Assembly: GCF_042654985.1 (NCBI RefSeq)
Contig: NZ_JBHSMT010000029.1
Location: 458,556-522,555 of the forward strand
Origin: Paraherbaspirillum soli
Lineage (GTDB): Bacteria > Pseudomonadota > Gammaproteobacteria > Burkholderiales > Burkholderiaceae_D
Direction: 5' to 3'
Length of the DNA: 64,000 nucleotides
Shown: piece by piece, positions 61,572 to 64,000 of the stretch
Position numbering within the stretch: position 1 is the stretch's first letter
Layout of the letters: the number at the start of each line of letters is the position of its first letter
The notes under the pieces: generated by a model
Told to the model about the DNA's origin: nothing
The model's input: only the letters and a program-made list of their open reading frames with translations
The model's database searches: none
Made by a program: the position numbers and the translations under genes

Positions 61572-62630
61572 TTAATTTGGCCCCCATAATTCGCCATTGG
61601 GACCGGTGCGTGGCGCTGTAACGCCGAAATGACCATAAGCCGCCGGCGTCGCGATGCGGCCGCGCGGGGTACGCTGCAGATAGCCCTGCTGAATCAGATA
61701 GGGCTCAAGCACATCTTCAATCGTTTCACGCTCTTCGCCAATCGCCGCGGCCAGATTGTCCAAGCCGACTGGGCCACCAGAGAATTTGAACAGGACCGCT
61801 TCCAACAGCTTTCTGTCCATGATGTCGAAACCGACCGGATCGACATCCAGCATGACCAGCGCGGCATCCGCCATTGCCTTGGTAATCTCGCCATTGCCTT
61901 TGACTTCGGCATAATCACGCACCCGTCGCAGCAGCCGGTTGGCGATACGCGGCGTACCGCGACTGCGCTTGGCAATCTCAAATGCCCCATCATCAACAAT
62001 TGGCGCGCCCAGAAGCGAGGCGCTCCGCGTCACAATTTTGCTCAATTGCTGCGGAGTATAAAACTCCAGTCTGGCAACAATACCGAAGCGATCACGTAAG
62101 GGATTGGTCAGCATGCCTGCACGGGTGGTTGCACCAACCAGCGTAAACGGCTGCAAATCCAGCCGCACCGAACGCGCCGCCGGGCCTTCGCCGATCATGA
62201 TGTCTATTTGATAGTCCTCTAACGCCGGATAGAGAATTTCCTCAACGACCGGCGATAAGCGATGGATTTCGTCAATGAACAGCACATCATTCGCTTCGAG
62301 GTTTGTCAGCAACGCGGCCAGATCGCCGGCGCGCTCCAGAACCGGCCCTGACGTCTGGCGTAGATTGACTCCCATCTCACGCGCGATGATGTGCGCCAGA
62401 GTGGTTTTTCCGAGCCCAGGGGGACCGAACAACAAGGTATGGTCGAGCGCTTCACGGCGTTGTCGCGCTGCGGTAATGAAGATTTCGAGTTGGCCGCGAA
62501 TCTTTTCCTGGCCGACATATTCGTCGAGCTGCTTGGGACGCAATGCACGCTCTATTGCCTCTTCGTTAGGCGAAGCGGGCGTGGCGGCGATAATGCGTTG
62601 CTCGGTGAAATCGTCGGTTTGAATACTCAT
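61572..62630 (-). CDS. ruvB: Holliday-junction branch-migration ATPase RuvB
   Basis: 352 residues. AAA+ motor: Walker A FGPPGLGKTTLAHI, Walker B LFIDEIHRLSP, sensor 1 LVGATTRAG and arginine finger region RDRFG; the winged-helix C-terminal domain ends GYLQRTPRGRIATP. It drives RuvA-bound junction migration. ATG at 62630 with GAGTATTC; the ORF is open upstream. It follows ruvA by 111 bp; ruvC is not in this window. Confidence 0.97.
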   Translation of the reverse strand: MSIQTDDFTEQRIIAATPASPNEEAIERALRPKQLDEYVGQEKIRGQLEIFITAARQRREALDHTLLFGPPGLGKTTLAHIIAREMGVNLRQTSGPVLERAGDLAALLTNLEANDVLFIDEIHRLSPVVEEILYPALEDYQIDIMIGEGPAARSVRLDLQPFTLVGATTRAGMLTNPLRDRFGIVARLEFYTPQQLSKIVTRSASLLGAPIVDDGAFEIAKRSRGTPRIANRLLRRVRDYAEVKGNGEITKAMADAALVMLDVDPVGFDIMDRKLLEAVLFKFSGGPVGLDNLAAAIGEERETIEDVLEPYLIQQGYLQRTPRGRIATPAAYGHFGVTAPRTGPNGELWGPN

Positions 62631-62741
62631 GATCGGATTGTAGCCGGACTGCCTTGCGTAAAAATATGAGGGAAAACAATATCTCGATCCATCGGATGGG
62701 CGAGGTATCTTGCGAACCTCCAAGCCCAGGAGTCGGCATGT

Positions 62742-63320
62742 TTACAGCTTGGAAAGTGCCTTCAAAGCCAGCTTGATGCCATCTGAAACGCTGGTGTCTG
62801 CCGGCAATTGCTTGAGCGCCAACGTCGCTTCCTTATCCGAATACCCGAGCGCAATCAATGCATTCAAAATGTCGGCCGTAGCATCGCTAACGTGATGGAT
62901 ACCAACGGCTCCCAAGTCGGCACCCAACTTACCCTTAAGTTCGAGTAACAGACGTTCTGCAGTCTTCTTCCCGATGCCTGGCACCTTGGTTAGTCGTCCA
63001 GCTTCCTGCAAGGTCACGGCTTGAGCAAGATCAGGGATAGACATACCCGAAAGTATCGCGAGCGCGGTGCGAGCACCGACTCCGCTGATCTTGATCAGTT
63101 GCTTAAAGACATTACGCTCATCGGCAGTACCGAATCCGTATAGGACATGCGCATCTTCCCGTATTGCAAGGTGCGTCAATAGCACCACCTTTTCACCGAG
63201 CCCCGGAAGATTATAAAAGGTACTCATCGGCACTCCGATTTCATAGCCGACGCCGTTGCAATCTATCAGTAATTGTGGCGGATTCTTTTCAAGCAAAATT
63301 CCGGAAAGACGACCAATCAT
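62742..63320 (-). CDS. ruvA: Holliday-junction binding protein RuvA
   Basis: 192 residues. N-terminal OB fold (MIGRLSGILLEKNPPQLLID), two HhH motifs (LIKISGVGARTALAILSG and LTKVPGIGKKTAERLLLEL), and domain III (about 147-192) that binds RuvB. A tetramer holds the four-way junction. ATG at 63320. It is first of the ruvA-ruvB-yaiI set on the minus strand. Confidence 0.97.
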   Translation of the reverse strand: MIGRLSGILLEKNPPQLLIDCNGVGYEIGVPMSTFYNLPGLGEKVVLLTHLAIREDAHVLYGFGTADERNVFKQLIKISGVGARTALAILSGMSIPDLAQAVTLQEAGRLTKVPGIGKKTAERLLLELKGKLGADLGAVGIHHVSDATADILNALIALGYSDKEATLALKQLPADTSVSDGIKLALKALSKL

Positions 63321-63621
63321 CGCTATAGAGCCCTAATGAGAATGGCATGAATCATACAGGACAACTGGTTAAAAACACAGTAGTTGTTTTTACGTGGCAT
63401 TGACTATTCGGCGAAATGATCAATTCCACGAATCCAAAGCTATTTGAAATAGCGCTGCAGGGTAAAGACTGCGAAGCAGGAAGGATGGGGAGCGGCTGAG
63501 GCCGGCAGCAAGGGCGCAGGCGGCGTCATGTCCGGATCACATGGCATGCATCATGGTGGCATGCCGGGGCCAGTATCGATGGCGGGGTGTAAAGTTGCAA
63601 CGCAAAGTCGAAGCCCCAAAG
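63321..63621. other. Gene-free stretch upstream of ruvA
   Basis: About 300 bp between ruvA and the rRNA-operon terminator. Small open frames exist (for example a 27-codon frame from 63417, and a His/Gly/Met-rich one about 63500-63600), but neither has a ribosome site or recognisable homology. I see nothing else in it. Confidence 0.5.
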
Positions 63622-63656
63622 CAAAAACCCTCCCCGAATGCTCGGGGAGGGTTTTC
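63622..63656 (-). terminator. rRNA-operon terminator
   Basis: On the minus strand, AAAACCCTCCCCGA, loop GCAT, TCGGGGAGGGTTTTTGC: 14-bp stem with a T-tract, directly downstream of 5S rRNA. Confidence 0.92.
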
Positions 63657-63664
63657 TAATAAAA

Positions 63665-63778
63665 GCCTGACGATGACCTACTTTCACACTGGTTGCAGCA
63701 CTATCATCGGCGCAAAGTCGTTTCACGGTCCTGTTCGGGATGGGAAGGGGTGGTACCAACTCGCTATGGTCATCAGGC
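63665..63778 (-). rRNA. rrf: 5S ribosomal RNA
   Basis: Read on the minus strand it begins GCCTGATGACCATAGCGAG and contains the conserved CCCGAACAGGACCGTGAAA region; it ends TAGGTCATCGTCAGGC, which pairs with the start. About 114 nt, typical of betaproteobacteria. It is the last gene of an rRNA operon that enters from the right. Confidence 0.95.
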
Positions 63779-63937
63779 ATAACTTGTAACCGCTGTGCGT
63801 TCTCCAATTGGAGCAACGTACAACGCAATCTAGAAGAAGTAAGTATTTTTTATACCGAACTCAGGTGAGTGAGTCCGGTTGGGTATGAATGCACATTATC
63901 TGGCAAACAAATAAGTCTCATCATATAACCTGCTAAG

Positions 63938-64000
63938 GTTATAGGGACAAGCCTCACGGGCAATTAGTACTGGTTAGCTTAACGTATTACTACGCTTCCA
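63938..64000 (-). rRNA. rrl: 23S ribosomal RNA, 3' end (partial)
   Basis: Read on the minus strand: GCGTAGTAATACGTTAAGCT, AACCAGTACTAATTGCCCG and TGAGGCTTGTCCC, the conserved 3' end of 23S (compare ACCGGTACTAAT and GTGAGGCTTAACC of E. coli). The 3' end position is approximate (about 63938). The spacer to 5S is about 160 bp. Confidence 0.92.

Noticed and set aside
63417..63500. 27-codon frame and nearby His/Met/Gly-rich frame near ruvA
   Set aside because: Very short, no ribosome site, and the two frames are interrupted; may be a decayed gene end but not supported.

Overview
The window (about 64 kb, GC-rich with AT-richer patches) looks like a chromosomal segment of a betaproteobacterium of the Burkholderiales, most likely Oxalobacteraceae (Collimonas/Herbaspirillum/Janthinobacterium-like). 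This is inferred from gene orders: recG-oxyR-ubiA, yggS-proC next to pilT-pilU, xseB-ispA-dxs-folE2, polA next to a LOG-family gene, DUF2782 and thrB, plus the 5S rRNA sequence. No taxonomic search was run.

Layout. 1-7.3 kb: recG 3' end, oxyR, ubiA, a DUF883 protein, proC/yggS on the minus strand, and the twitching ATPases pilT/pilU with a glutathione peroxidase. 7.4-12.5 kb: glycerol catabolic cluster glpR-glpD-glpK-glpF (minus), with a GlpR-type palindrome inside the glpD promoter. 12.6-18 kb: glycolate oxidase genes glcD-glcE-glcF behind a second FAD/lactate-type dehydrogenase. 18-31.3 kb: an accessory-looking region of secreted orphans, small proteins and repeats. It holds a four-gene block (two small secreted proteins, a CsgG-like lipoprotein, a MORN-repeat protein) that resembles a curli/holdfast-type functional-amyloid export locus. 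It also holds a TetR-controlled PEP-synthase/rifampicin-phosphotransferase-like enzyme. 31.4-41.4 kb: a beta-barrel-like orphan, a SHOCT-like membrane protein, folE2, dxs, ispA, xseB, a Rieske oxygenase, a sulfurtransferase, a ZIP metal transporter apparently starting at ATT, and a Tat-exported dienelactone hydrolase. 41.4-51.7 kb: polA, LOG protein, DUF2782, thrB, BPSS1780-like protein, uvrD, an MFS transporter and dps. 51.7-56.4 kb: a thiamine operon thiC-thiS-thiG-thiD-thiE preceded by a TPP riboswitch with a Shine-Dalgarno-sequestering hairpin. 56.6-64 kb: valS, DUF2147 protein, a 2-keto-4-pentenoate hydratase-like enzyme, yaiI, ruvB, ruvA, then the 3' end of an rRNA operon (5S and the end of 23S, minus strand).

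Most of the window is ordinary core genome. The part most worth a second look is 19.6-22.7 kb (putative non-canonical amyloid secretion operon). Next come the TetR/RPH-like pair, the 163-bp imperfect palindrome near 24.4 kb, two intergenic repeat families, and the polA/LOG divergent pair whose start codons abut with no spacer.
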